Below, in pieces: positions 1 to 8,387 of a DNA stretch of 63,333 bases; within the stretch, counting starts at the first letter, position 1, and every line of letters starts with the position of its first letter. The notes beneath the pieces are model-generated. The model was given only the letters and a program-made list of their open reading frames with translations, had not been told where the DNA came from and did not search any database. Location of the stretch: positions 1 through 63,333 of the forward strand of contig CAKPYV010000009.1 in NCBI GenBank assembly GCA_934203205.1. The letters run 5' to 3'. This DNA is from an uncultured Anaerovibrio sp. GTDB taxonomy: Bacteria > Bacillota > Negativicutes > Selenomonadales > Selenomonadaceae. The translations under genes and the position numbers were made by a program.

Positions 1-11
1 ATTCCGTGGCA

Positions 12-45
12 TAAAAATATCCGGGCAGTATATAACTACCCGGAT
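12..45 (-). terminator. Rho-independent terminator, left edge
   Basis: On the minus strand, stem ATCCGGG/CCCGGAT (extended by AGT/ACT around an ATATA loop) is followed by ATTTTTA. It lies just downstream of the truncated nuclease-like ORF and could end its transcript. Confidence 0.55.
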
Positions 46-70
46 TATAAGGTCTAACTTTATGGGGTCA

Positions 71-478
71 CTACATCTGAGCCTGTCTTTTTATTTCCCT
101 TTCATAAGCATTAGCTTTTGAATTAAAGGCTCTTGTGGGACATATGGAAAACGATATCTTAGATTTGCCTTTCTGCTGCCATGTCTGCACATAACCAGAT
201 GATTTCACTTCTATAGATATATCATCATTGGTCAACACATCATATTTATCCCACTCTACCCTTGTATCTTTAGCTGCATCTAAGGCACGAGCTACTAAAT
301 ATTCGGCAAAATGCCCTCGCTCAATATTGCCAATAATATCAGAATAAGCCCATTGCCAAAATTCTAAAACCGAAGATATTTGTTTTCCTTTATCATCGTA
401 TATAGGCTCCAGCCCTGTTTTTCTTGTCAAATTATTATCATTACAACATACCACTATAGACACCCTTGCTCCTATCAT
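71..478 (-). CDS. Nuclease-like hypothetical protein, probably C-terminally truncated
   Basis: A 135-residue ORF. A conserved-looking core has a helix with GHFAEYLVARAL, then D-x-SIEVKSS, which fits the E...D...E-x-K arrangement of the PD-(D/E)XK nuclease fold seen in restriction-like proteins. The frame ends abruptly after RQAQ where I would expect the fold to continue, so it is likely a truncated remnant. No good Shine-Dalgarno precedes the ATG, and the N-terminal residues before NNLTRKTG look like read-through of upstream DNA. Its neighbours on this edge are also gene fragments. Family assignment is an inference from the motif; expression is doubtful. Confidence 0.45.
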   Translation of the reverse strand: MIGARVSIVVCCNDNNLTRKTGLEPIYDDKGKQISSVLEFWQWAYSDIIGNIERGHFAEYLVARALDAAKDTRVEWDKYDVLTNDDISIEVKSSGYVQTWQQKGKSKISFSICPTRAFNSKANAYEREIKRQAQM

Positions 479-625
479 TATTTAGCTGGAAATACCCCAC
501 TACAACAACCGTGTACTCTCTCCACCATCAAATAACTTATCAGATTACACTCATAAGTATATATTAATTCCTTGAAAGTAAGGTGACAACTTCATTTATA
601 CCATATCACTGGAGCCTTGACTGAT

Positions 626-735
626 TCATAAATGATAAAACTTACGAAAATCTGCAAGATTACGCTCAAAAAATCCTTTACCGAATTCTTTTGTCAATAC
701 ATCAGACAGTAATTTGACCTTGTATGATTTTTTTG
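626..735 (-). pseudogene. Fragment of a DUF1016 (YhcG-type) nuclease gene
   Basis: One minus-strand frame reads LLSDVLTKEFGKGFFERNL followed by ADFRKFYHL and a stop. This matches the helical DUF1016 N-terminal domain (typical L-x-LT-x-EFGKGFS-x-RNL-x-x-M-x-x-FY). No start codon or further domain is present, so it is a gene relic of about 35 codons. The rest of 479-780 has no recognisable coding sequence. Confidence 0.5.
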
Positions 736-782
736 ACACTGGTTTTTCTGGTGACTATCTGCATCGTTGCAATTAAGGCATA

Positions 783-875
783 AGAAAAACCGCCAAAGCT
801 TTGGACGGCAAGAAGCGGTTTTTCTAACTATTCTATTAAACTGTTTGGGGCAACCGTTTACTGGTGCTCCTCTCA
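783..875 (-). ncRNA. Candidate small RNA, copy 1
   Basis: A roughly 92-nt transcript is predicted on the minus strand from a strong promoter (separate entry) to a Rho-independent terminator at 785-824 (stem AAAAACCGC/GCGGTTTTT, then TTTTTC). Near the 5' end GGAGCACC and GGTTGCCCC form a stem closing a 7-nt loop AGTAAAC. A second copy on the plus strand at 49484-49576 keeps the promoter spacing, the 5' stem and the terminator position, while the terminator stem bases differ but still pair. An overlapping ORF starts with MRGAPVNGCP, but the copy at 49.5 kb has ATA in place of ATG and an early stop, so an RNA is favoured over a peptide. I cannot match it to a known RNA family. Confidence 0.55.
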
Positions 876-880
876 TTTTT

Positions 881-909
881 ATTATACCTTGCAATCGAAT
901 TAATTGCAA
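881..909 (-). promoter_or_regulatory. Promoter of small RNA copy 1
   Basis: On the minus strand the -35 TTGCAA (904-909) and -10 TATAAT (881-886) are separated by exactly 17 bases. It starts about 30 bases beyond the stop of the DUF362 gene. Confidence 0.7.
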
Positions 910-938
910 AACATCGCTGGACACCTCGTCATATTTTT

Positions 939-2063
939 TTACTTCAAACGAATGAGCTCGTACTGGCGGGTGCCCATGCCGATTTTTTCGCCGTGTTCCA
1001 GAGTTTCCTTCCAATGTACGTTAGGATTGCTATCCAACCAATGGTCGTGATGGCAATGCCAGTCTGGCTTCGCCAGATTGTCTCCCAACTGGGAATTGCG
1101 GATAGGCTCTGCCTGCTGACAAAGGTCGGCACAAGCCTGATCCAAGGCAATAGGGTCAAAGGAAGCAGCCATACCGATATTTGGCAGAATGGCAGCATCA
1201 TTCTCCCCATGACAATCACAATTTGGTGAAATATCCATAATCATGTTGATATGGAAGCATGGTCTATCCTGAACTACCGCCTGAGCGTATTCTGCCATCT
1301 TCTTATCCAACAGATCACCTGCATCCCACTGCTCATTGCGGATAGCATCAAAATTGCAGGCACCTATGCAACGGCCGCAACCCTTGCAGGCATCATGGTC
1401 AATAACCGCCTTGTGGTCCACATAGGTAATAGCACCAGAGCCACACTCCTTGGCACATTTCTGACAGCCACGGCATTTGTCCGGATTCACTACCACCTTG
1501 CCGGAAGAATGCTGTTCCATCTTGCCAGCACGACTGCCACAACCCATGCCAATATTCTTAATAGCACCACCAAAGCCAGTAGTCTCATGGCCCTTGAAAT
1601 GAGCCAAGCTGATAAATACATCTGCATCCATTACCGCCCGGCCAATTTTAGCTGTCTTGCAAATCTCGCCATTCTTTACAGGCACCTCCACATCATCAGT
1701 ACCCTTCAAGCCATCGCCAATAATAATCTGACAACCAGTAGAAATGCTGTTAAAACCGTTAATATTAGCACACTCAATATGCTCCAAGGCATTCTTACGG
1801 CTGCCTGGATACAGGGTATTACAATCTGTCAGGAATGGCAGACCGCCCTGCTCCTTCACCAAATCTGCAATAGCCTTGGCATAATTAGGCCGCAAAAAGG
1901 ATAGATTGCCCAGCTCGCCAAAATGCATCTTAATAGCTACGAACTTTTTATCAAAATCAATATTCTTGATGCCAGCTGCAATACACAGGCGCTGCAGCTT
2001 CACAGTCCAGCTGGTACCAATCTGAGTACGGAAATCTGTAAAATAAACCTTGGATTTTTCCAC
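939..2063 (-). CDS. DUF362 domain protein with two [4Fe-4S] ferredoxin motifs
   Basis: A 374-residue cytoplasmic iron-sulfur protein. The DUF362 region fills roughly residues 1-180 (MHFGELGN, HFKGHETTGFGGAIKNIGMG). Two ferredoxin motifs follow near residues 190-250: CRGCQKCAKEC and CKGCGRCIGAC. These motifs support two [4Fe-4S] clusters; the reaction is unknown. The GTG start is chosen because GGGGGAG lies 5 bases upstream; a GTG 9 codons earlier has no ribosome site. It is a single gene with its own promoter, followed on the same strand by the candidate small RNA. An electron-transfer role suits this anaerobe but is inferred. Confidence 0.85.
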   Translation of the reverse strand: MEKSKVYFTDFRTQIGTSWTVKLQRLCIAAGIKNIDFDKKFVAIKMHFGELGNLSFLRPNYAKAIADLVKEQGGLPFLTDCNTLYPGSRKNALEHIECANINGFNSISTGCQIIIGDGLKGTDDVEVPVKNGEICKTAKIGRAVMDADVFISLAHFKGHETTGFGGAIKNIGMGCGSRAGKMEQHSSGKVVVNPDKCRGCQKCAKECGSGAITYVDHKAVIDHDACKGCGRCIGACNFDAIRNEQWDAGDLLDKKMAEYAQAVVQDRPCFHINMIMDISPNCDCHGENDAAILPNIGMAASFDPIALDQACADLCQQAEPIRNSQLGDNLAKPDWHCHHDHWLDSNPNVHWKETLEHGEKIGMGTRQYELIRLK

Positions 2064-2099
2064 GAAAACTCCCCCTTGTAAATATAACACACTAAAGGT

Positions 2100-2130
2100 A
2101 TTATAACACCTAAACCCTGCTTTAAGTCAA
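2100..2130 (-). promoter_or_regulatory. Probable promoter of the DUF362 gene
   Basis: Minus-strand TTGACT and TATAAT are separated by 19 bases, longer than ideal. They are 37 bases upstream of the GTG start. Confidence 0.45.
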
Positions 2131-2198
2131 CTAAATATCATGAAAATCCAAACAGAATTTCCTAGAGCTAAAATAGGGTGTTCCCAGCAATAGCTCTA

Positions 2199-3656
2199 TC
2201 AAAATTTCTGATATTTCTTCCAAGCCCCAGTATAGTCATGAATCCCAAATTTATCTGGATTGAACACAGGATCCTGTCCCCGAGCCTTCTGACTTTCATA
2301 ATCTTTCAAAATAGCCACAGCCTTAGGTGCCAGCAGAATAATGGCAAGAATATTAGCCCAGCCCATAAGTCCATAACCTATATCACCCAAGGCCCAGATA
2401 GCATCTGCATTGACCAGACAGCCAAAGAAGGAGGCCAGCACAAATACCACCCGTACAGCTGTCAAAGCTGTTTTGTTGCGCTTAAACAAATAACGGATAT
2501 TGGTTTCTGCCTGATAGCAATAGCCTGTCAAGCTGGTGAAAACAAACATAACAATGATTATGGCCAAAGCCTTGCCACTCCAAGTGCCAAAGGTATTTAT
2601 CAGGGAATACTGAGCCCATTTGATGCCTGCCTCAATATTGCCTACACTGTTTACCAGCAAGCCTCCCTGACCATCAGATACATTATAGGTGCCAGTCAGC
2701 AGTACAATCAAGGCGGTGGCTGTACCAATCAGGAGAGTGTCTACATAGATAGAGCAAGCCTGTATCAAGCCCTGCTTGGCAGGATGGGAGGTTTCCGCGG
2801 CAGATGACACTATGGCACCACAGCCCATACCAGCCTCATTGGAATATATGCCTCGCTTAACACCCCAGGACACAGCAGAGCCAATAATACCTGCAAAGAG
2901 GGGATCCAAACCAATAGCAGAGGTAACAATCATATGAAGCATGGCGGGAATCTGTTCCCAATGGCTAACAAGGATAAAAGCGGCAAAGCCCATATAAAAC
3001 AAACACATAAATGGTGTCAAAAACTCTGCCAGCTTGGAAATACGACGAATACTGCCAAAGATAATAAAAGCCAAAAAAGCACAGCAAATAAAACCTACAA
3101 TCACCCTATCCACAGCAAATGCTTCCTCAAAAACCAAAACCAGAGAATTTATCTGCACACCTGGCAACAGAAAGCCGGGGCCCAGAGCGGCAATAATAGC
3201 AAAAAGCTTGGCATAGGGCCTGCATTTCAAGCCATGCTCAATATAATAGGCAGGTCCTCCCATAAACACCCCGCTGGAATTGCGGATTTTGTAGGCCTGC
3301 CCCAAAACAGACTCTGTAAAGGCCGAAGCCGCCCCAATAAAGGTAATTATCCACATCCAGAAAATAGAGCCAGGTCCCCCAATAAATATAGCTGTGGCCA
3401 CACCGGCAATATTCCCCATACCTACCCTTGCTCCAACAGTGGTGGCAAAGGACTGAAAGGAGGAAATTCCATGCTCGCTTTTTTTGTCACCAAAAAGCAG
3501 CCGCAGCATATCGGCAATAAGCCGTACCTGGGGAAAGCCCAGCCGCAGGGACAAATAAAAGCCTGCCCCCAGACACAGCCCTACCAGAGCCATGCTCCAA
3601 ATTAAAGAATCCAATTGATTTACTACAGTGGAAAACACTTCCATAAACTCATACAC
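2199..3656 (-). CDS. Sodium:alanine/glycine symporter (AGCS family)
   Basis: A 485-residue inner-membrane protein importing alanine or glycine with sodium. The family signature GARVGMGNIAGVATAI is near residue 75, and GGPGSIFWMWI, GGPAYYIEHGL and SNEAGMGCGA follow. About 10-11 hydrophobic segments span the chain, and the length is normal for AGCS. GAGGTG ends 1 base before the first ATG, so the second in-frame ATG (MEVFST, 3644) is an equally good start. It lies downstream of the D-glutamate/5-oxoproline genes but is separated from them by a terminator. Some AGCS members carry D-alanine, which would suit the neighbours; the substrate is not readable here. Confidence 0.9.
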   Translation of the reverse strand: MYEFMEVFSTVVNQLDSLIWSMALVGLCLGAGFYLSLRLGFPQVRLIADMLRLLFGDKKSEHGISSFQSFATTVGARVGMGNIAGVATAIFIGGPGSIFWMWIITFIGAASAFTESVLGQAYKIRNSSGVFMGGPAYYIEHGLKCRPYAKLFAIIAALGPGFLLPGVQINSLVLVFEEAFAVDRVIVGFICCAFLAFIIFGSIRRISKLAEFLTPFMCLFYMGFAAFILVSHWEQIPAMLHMIVTSAIGLDPLFAGIIGSAVSWGVKRGIYSNEAGMGCGAIVSSAAETSHPAKQGLIQACSIYVDTLLIGTATALIVLLTGTYNVSDGQGGLLVNSVGNIEAGIKWAQYSLINTFGTWSGKALAIIIVMFVFTSLTGYCYQAETNIRYLFKRNKTALTAVRVVFVLASFFGCLVNADAIWALGDIGYGLMGWANILAIILLAPKAVAILKDYESQKARGQDPVFNPDKFGIHDYTGAWKKYQKF

Positions 3657-3823
3657 CTCATAATTTTATATGTAAATTTATTAACACAATGCTGAAAAGC
3701 CAGCAAAAATTATTCTATATAATTATATATTTTTCGTCAAATCATGGAAAATAGTAAAATTCCTAATATATCCTTGTTTAACTTCTGGGAAGAAAAAGGA
3801 TTGCAGGTAGGAAAAATATGCAC

Positions 3824-3864
3824 AAAAAAAGCGGGTAGGAAAAAAGCACCTACACCGTTTTTTT
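3824..3864 (-). terminator. Terminator after the D-glutamate cyclase/pxp operon
   Basis: Stem GTAGG/CCTAC is extended by CGG/CCG and flanked by A7 and T7, so it could work in both directions. It lies just past the stop of the cyclase C-terminal gene. Confidence 0.75.
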
Positions 3865-3880
3865 GTAGTTTTCAAGGAAT

Positions 3881-4744
3881 TTAGTTCAATGCACTGCGGA
3901 CATTTGCCAAAACTCCCAGATGAACATCCATAGTAAGATTATCTACCGTTTCCTCTGATTTCTTGGTACAGCCATCTACACTGCCAGCTGCCAGCATTTT
4001 CCGCAGCATAGCCACTTCTATAGCATCCTCTGGCAGAAGATTTTGGGCATGAATACGGGAAAGAACTGCGCTGACACCCCAGCCCCACCAGTTAGAAACA
4101 CCGCTGACCAGGGCAATATCTGCTACCTCCTGAGCGCAAATATTCTTTCCATGAGGTACATATTTTTCGATGGTTTCCCGCAAAGCTCCCATACCCATTT
4201 CATTGCCACCATCACCAATGGAAATAGTCACAATGCCTCTGGACTTGGCAGACTCAATCACACTGGAGGCATCCACAAACATAGGATCAATGACACAGCC
4301 CCGCATATTATGATAATGTCCATCCATAGCCTTGCCTGGCCGTTCAATAGTTATAACATGACTAGGCTTTAGAGCATCCAGCTGCTCCGCCATAAACTCC
4401 TCCACCTCATACTTAGGCAGCATCAAGGGACGACATTTGCAGCCCCTTTCCGTAAGAGCTGCATTAACAATCCAGTAGGCCTCCTCATCAGTCCAAACTG
4501 ATACTGGCACCCCTACTGCTTCAAAGGCGTAGGCCAGATTAGCCGTACCAAGGGGCCCATCAGTTTCCCCCGCAAAATTGTGCAAGCCCAATCTGACAGG
4601 AAAACCTGTCAGCAGCACTACGCCGCTGGCCTGCTTCAAGGTGCTTTCCAATTTATCTATAGGGTTGATAGGAGCATTTTCCAACAAGCCTCTATGTCCA
4701 GGGTCAAAACGCATTGCTTTATCTAAATTTGTATAAAAATCCAT
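3881..4744 (-). CDS. D-glutamate cyclase C-terminal-type protein (DUF4392)
   Basis: A 287-residue cytoplasmic protein of the DUF4392 family, which forms the C-terminal half of human D-glutamate cyclase (DGLUCY; D-glutamate to 5-oxo-D-proline). Recognisable blocks are GFPVRLGLHNFAGETDGPLG near residue 50, ITIERPGKAMDGHYHNMRG near 130 and SIGDGGNEMGMG near 175. The start is the ATG of MDFYTN with GAGGTG 6 bases upstream; the earlier GTG lies inside that ribosome site. It follows the DUF1445 gene by 27 bases, so the two halves fused in the human enzyme are separate genes here. It is last in the pxpA-pxpB-pxpC-DUF1445-DUF4392 order. Activity is inferred from the family. Confidence 0.85.
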   Translation of the reverse strand: MDFYTNLDKAMRFDPGHRGLLENAPINPIDKLESTLKQASGVVLLTGFPVRLGLHNFAGETDGPLGTANLAYAFEAVGVPVSVWTDEEAYWIVNAALTERGCKCRPLMLPKYEVEEFMAEQLDALKPSHVITIERPGKAMDGHYHNMRGCVIDPMFVDASSVIESAKSRGIVTISIGDGGNEMGMGALRETIEKYVPHGKNICAQEVADIALVSGVSNWWGWGVSAVLSRIHAQNLLPEDAIEVAMLRKMLAAGSVDGCTKKSEETVDNLTMDVHLGVLANVRSALN

Positions 4745-4771
4745 AGAAAACACCTCACAATTTCATTCTAT

Positions 4772-5584
4772 TTATTTATGGGCCTTTTTAGCCTCTAAAA
4801 AATCATTAACCGCATCATTTGCCATATTGGTAATAAACATATGGCCAGGAGCATGGGTTATTACCAAAGGCAAGCCTGCTTCCTCTATAACTGACTGAGG
4901 GGTAACGCCACAGCCCCAAAAAACAGGAATCTCCCCAGGATAAATATCCACAGCATCGCCATAATCTGGCTTCATCAAATCCACTATGCCCAGCTTCTCT
5001 GGTTCACCAATATTCACCGGTGCTCCATGTACATTGGGAAATCTCCCGGTAATCTCATTGGCTCTCTGGGCATTTTCCGGTGTCATAGGCCTCATGCTCA
5101 CCACCAAAGGTCCATGAAAAGGCCCTGCCGGCTCCGTCATTACCTTGGTGCGGAACATAGGCACATTCCGTCCCATGGAAATGTGCCGTACATCTATGCC
5201 CTCCTTAATCAGAGCCTCCTCAAAGGAAAAACTGCAGCCAATAAGAAATACCACCATATCATCCTGCCAATACGGAGTAGCATCTGCCACTTCCTTTACC
5301 AGCTTGCCATTAGCAAAAATACGATATTTAGGAATATCTGTTAAAATATTGGCACCCTTGCCCATATCCTGCACATAGGGACTGCCATGTATAACCTCCA
5401 GCAGAGGGCAGGGCTTGGGGTTCTTGCGGGCAAATTCCTCAAAATAACCAGCATATTTCTCTGGCATAATTACCAGATTGGCCTGAGCATAGCCGTTACA
5501 CATACCAGAGGTCTGTCCCGTAATCTCTCCAGAACGAATTTTCAACCAGATATCCTCCGGTTTTACCTTGCTATAATCAATCAT
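4772..5584 (-). CDS. D-glutamate cyclase N-terminal-type protein (DUF1445, putative hydro-lyase)
   Basis: A 270-residue protein of the DUF1445 family, annotated as putative hydro-lyase and equivalent to the N-terminal half of human DGLUCY. Conserved blocks are SGMCNGYAQANLVI near residue 26, FLIGCSFSFEEALI near 112, RNVPMFRTKV near 138, FWGCGVTPQ near 223 and THAPGHMFITN near 243. Length and motifs are complete. It sits 21 bases downstream of pxpC, inside the 5-oxoprolinase operon, which supports a role in D-glutamate/5-oxoproline exchange. DUF1445 alone, without DUF4392, occurs in many bacteria with unclear activity; the adjacent DUF4392 gene strengthens the assignment. Confidence 0.87.
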   Translation of the reverse strand: MIDYSKVKPEDIWLKIRSGEITGQTSGMCNGYAQANLVIMPEKYAGYFEEFARKNPKPCPLLEVIHGSPYVQDMGKGANILTDIPKYRIFANGKLVKEVADATPYWQDDMVVFLIGCSFSFEEALIKEGIDVRHISMGRNVPMFRTKVMTEPAGPFHGPLVVSMRPMTPENAQRANEITGRFPNVHGAPVNIGEPEKLGIVDLMKPDYGDAVDIYPGEIPVFWGCGVTPQSVIEEAGLPLVITHAPGHMFITNMANDAVNDFLEAKKAHK

Positions 5585-5605
5585 TTTCCACCCAACCTTT
5601 CTCCT

Positions 5606-6718
5606 TTAGTTCAGAGGCTCTACAACTACATCATAGGCCTGACCATTTACACGCATTTGATACTTTTTAGCTTTAGGACTGTAAATGGTATATGATTTTT
5701 TCACAGTCATATCACAGATTTCCTTTGCCAGCTTTTGCCAGCTATCTACCCACTGTCGCAAAAGGCCTTGGGCTGTCTGAACTGTAACAAAGGCAAATTG
5801 GATTTTCTGTCCCGGCATAGCCTGAGCCAAAAGGGGCAAATCCACTGTGGCTACCGTTGCTATCTTGGGATATCCTCCTGTGGTCTGGTGGTCTGCCAGC
5901 ATAATAATAGGCTGTCCATTAGGGGGTATCTGAATGGAGCCAAAAACAATACCATCCGTAATCAAATCCTGCTGCAGCCTTTTCTCCACTGGCCTGCCCT
6001 CCAGCCGATAACCCATGCGATCAGCATCATTGCTTATGGTATAAATCTCCTGGGCAAATTTCTCCAGTTCCTGAGAAGAAAAATATTCCTGCTGAGGGCC
6101 AAGAACAATGCGAATTGCCAAAGGCTCCTGCTGAGATAATTTTTCCTGTAAACCAGCACAAATCCCCTGAGCCTGAGGCAGGACCAACTGCCCGGCTAGC
6201 ATTTTCCTGCTATCAGCCTCTGGTTTTCCCATTGGCAGTATATCTCCCGCCAGGAGCTTTCGTCCCTGCCAGCCTCCCAGCTTTAGCTTCAAATTGGTAC
6301 TGCGGCTGCCCTGTACCTCTGGTACATCTATACCGCCAGCTACAGCAATATAAGCCCTCATACCCTGCTTCTGACTGACCACCTTGAGCCTTTGTCCCTG
6401 ACGAACCACCAAGGCTTTATAAGGTGCAACGGCATTTCCATCCAGCTGCAGCTGAGGCACACCACCAGTAACCGCCACCAAAGCATCCTGCTGAAATTCC
6501 AGCTCCGGCCCGGCAAAGGTACTTTCCAGCACTGCTGCCATAGGTGCCCCAAAGGGATTAGTTGCAAAATCTACCTTATTGCCTACCAGCAGATTGGCCA
6601 GCAAGGCTGCTGGATAATCCATAACTCCAGAAACCTGCATACCACCAGCCTGCATCCCATAGCGGCCACTATCCTGTACAGTGGTTAATAACCCACCATT
6701 TATAACCTTGATACTCAT
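5606..6718 (-). CDS. pxpC: 5-oxoprolinase subunit PxpC
   Basis: A 370-residue member of the biotin-dependent carboxyltransferase/KipA family. Together with PxpA and PxpB it makes the ATP-dependent bacterial 5-oxoprolinase, which opens 5-oxoproline to glutamate. It opens with GGLLTTVQDSGRYGMQAGG and has the typical DHQTTGGYPKIATV block near residue 265. The last 35 residues (ending RVNGQAYDVVVEPLN) resemble the first strand of a biotinyl carrier domain, but the lysine-bearing MKM motif is absent. The start codon overlaps the pxpB stop by 4 bases, implying translational coupling. Confidence 0.93.
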   Translation of the reverse strand: MSIKVINGGLLTTVQDSGRYGMQAGGMQVSGVMDYPAALLANLLVGNKVDFATNPFGAPMAAVLESTFAGPELEFQQDALVAVTGGVPQLQLDGNAVAPYKALVVRQGQRLKVVSQKQGMRAYIAVAGGIDVPEVQGSRSTNLKLKLGGWQGRKLLAGDILPMGKPEADSRKMLAGQLVLPQAQGICAGLQEKLSQQEPLAIRIVLGPQQEYFSSQELEKFAQEIYTISNDADRMGYRLEGRPVEKRLQQDLITDGIVFGSIQIPPNGQPIIMLADHQTTGGYPKIATVATVDLPLLAQAMPGQKIQFAFVTVQTAQGLLRQWVDSWQKLAKEICDMTVKKSYTIYSPKAKKYQMRVNGQAYDVVVEPLN

Positions 6719-7425
6719 TTTATCATCGCCTTGTATTCTGCCTGAGAGATAGGCTTAAATTTTACATACTGTCCAGCAGATAGCAGTACCGGCTTAGGCC
6801 GGTTCCCATCATATAGCTTCAAGGGAGTTCGGCCAATAATCTGCCAGCCTCCCGGTGACTCCACAGAATAAATACCTGTCTGGCCACCTGCAATTCCTAC
6901 ACTGCCAGCTTCGATTTTCAATCTAGGGGATACCTTCCGGGGGGTAGCTAAATGAGGATTCATACCGCCTAAATAAGGAAAACCTGCCACAAAGCCCAGC
7001 ATATAAACGGGATATTCCGGCTCAGCATGCATATCTATTACCTGCTGTGGACTAAGCTGATGGTACTCTGCCACCTCCGCCAGATCCGGGCCATATTCTC
7101 CCCCATATACCACGGGAATCTCCACTACCTCCCTGCTTACTGTCTCCGCTACCTCTATATGTTCAGCCATCTGCTGCAAGGTCTGAGCCAATTCATCATA
7201 GGAGATAAGGGCAGGGTTATATTCCACCAACAGGGAGCAATAGGTAGGTACCATTTCCACAATACCTGCCAGCTTCTCCTGTTTAATGGCCTGCTGTATT
7301 TTGTCCCGTAGAGCCATTACCCGCTGGTTTATATCCAGCTCAATGGCCTGTCCAAATTCCACGGCTATGGCTCTATCTCCCAAGGTCAGCAATCGCAGGG
7401 AGATATTGGCTTTGTTCTTTTCCAT
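6715..7425 (-). CDS. pxpB: 5-oxoprolinase subunit PxpB
   Basis: A 236-residue KipI-type subunit. Family landmarks are TLGDRAIAVEFG at the N-terminus, VEIPVVYGGEYGPDL near residue 103, GFVAGFPYLGGMNP near 147 and a C-terminal GGWQIIGRTPLKLYD block. Full length. It lies between pxpA (16 bases upstream) and pxpC (4-base overlap), the usual gene order. In Bacillus the homologue KipI inhibits the sporulation kinase KinA; here the operon context favours the metabolic role. Confidence 0.94.
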   Translation of the reverse strand: MEKNKANISLRLLTLGDRAIAVEFGQAIELDINQRVMALRDKIQQAIKQEKLAGIVEMVPTYCSLLVEYNPALISYDELAQTLQQMAEHIEVAETVSREVVEIPVVYGGEYGPDLAEVAEYHQLSPQQVIDMHAEPEYPVYMLGFVAGFPYLGGMNPHLATPRKVSPRLKIEAGSVGIAGGQTGIYSVESPGGWQIIGRTPLKLYDGNRPKPVLLSAGQYVKFKPISQAEYKAMIK

Positions 7426-7441
7426 AAACTCCCACCACCCT

Positions 7442-8203
7442 TTAGGCTAAAAAATTTTTAATGGCAATTCCCTCAGCCTGCAAGGCTGAACGAATAGTAC
7501 ACACCAGCTCAATGGCCTGGGCATTGTCACCGTGAACGCAAATACTGTCTGCCTGCAGGGGGATTTCCTTGCCATTAATGGAAATAACCTTCTGCTCCTT
7601 GGCCATCATTACCGCCCTGACAGCAGCCTGCTGAGCATCATGGATAACCGCCCCCGGCAGCTTTCTATTAACCAGAGAACCATCATCATTGTAGGCTCGA
7701 TCAGCAAATACCTCGCTGATCACAGGCAGACCGGCTTTTTCTGCCTCTCCTAGCATGATAGAACCAGCCAGCCCCATAAGGCGGATATTGCTATCCACAC
7801 TGGCTACAGACTGAGCTATAGCCTTTGCCAAAGCCTCATCCTTGGCTGCCATATTATAAAGAGCTCCATGAGGCTTCACATGCTGCAGCTGTAGTCCCTG
7901 AGCCTTCACAAAGGCCAGCAAGGCTCCCAGCTGGTATTTTACATAGGCCCCAGCCTCAGCAGGAGTAATATTCATAGGCCGACGGCCAAAGCCCATTAAA
8001 TCTGGAAAGCCAGGATGAGCACCTATGGCCACACCATGCTCCCTGGCCAGGGCTACGGTTTTCTCCATAACCACCGGATCACCAGCATGATAGCCGCAGG
8101 CAATATTTACAGAGGAAACATGGGGTATTACCTGAGCATCCAGCCCAATGGTATATGCCCCAAAGCTTTCTCCTAAATCACAATTCAAATCTACACAGCC
8201 CAT
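7442..8203 (-). CDS. pxpA: 5-oxoprolinase subunit PxpA (LamB/YcsF family)
   Basis: A 253-residue LamB/YcsF protein, the third 5-oxoprolinase component. The start MGCVDLNCDLGESFGAY carries the family motif, followed by SVNIACGYHAGDPVVM near residue 31, GAHPGFPDLMGFGRR near 61, KPHGALYNM near 109 and SICVHGDNAQA near 222. AAGGAG lies 8 bases upstream of the ATG. It is first in the operon pxpA-pxpB-pxpC-DUF1445-DUF4392. Confidence 0.95.
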   Translation of the reverse strand: MGCVDLNCDLGESFGAYTIGLDAQVIPHVSSVNIACGYHAGDPVVMEKTVALAREHGVAIGAHPGFPDLMGFGRRPMNITPAEAGAYVKYQLGALLAFVKAQGLQLQHVKPHGALYNMAAKDEALAKAIAQSVASVDSNIRLMGLAGSIMLGEAEKAGLPVISEVFADRAYNDDGSLVNRKLPGAVIHDAQQAAVRAVMMAKEQKVISINGKEIPLQADSICVHGDNAQAIELVCTIRSALQAEGIAIKNFLA

Positions 8204-8283
8204 AATACATGCTCCTTCTCGCCCTACTATCTATATGATAAATACCCTTGCTAAATTAACTTTTTGTGAAAAACCTGCCTTGA

Positions 8284-8338
8284 AAAACAAAAGGGGCCAT
8301 CAGCCAATAGCTTGATATAGCTACTGACCGATTGGCCC
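8284..8338 (-). terminator. Terminator after the D-amino-acid aminotransferase gene
   Basis: On the minus strand a long hairpin with outer stem GGGCCA/TGGCCC and inner stem TAGCT/AGCTA is followed by CTTTTGTTTTT. It separates the aminotransferase from the pxp operon. Confidence 0.75.
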
Positions 8339-8387
8339 ATTCCAATTAATAGATTTAGTTTGTTAGCAAGGTTACCTTGCCATATGC

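Noticed and set aside
694..1014. Minus-strand ORF of 106 codons overlapping small RNA copy 1
   Set aside because: It overlaps the DUF362 gene end and the RNA terminator. The second RNA copy lacks the start codon and has an early stop, so coding is not conserved.
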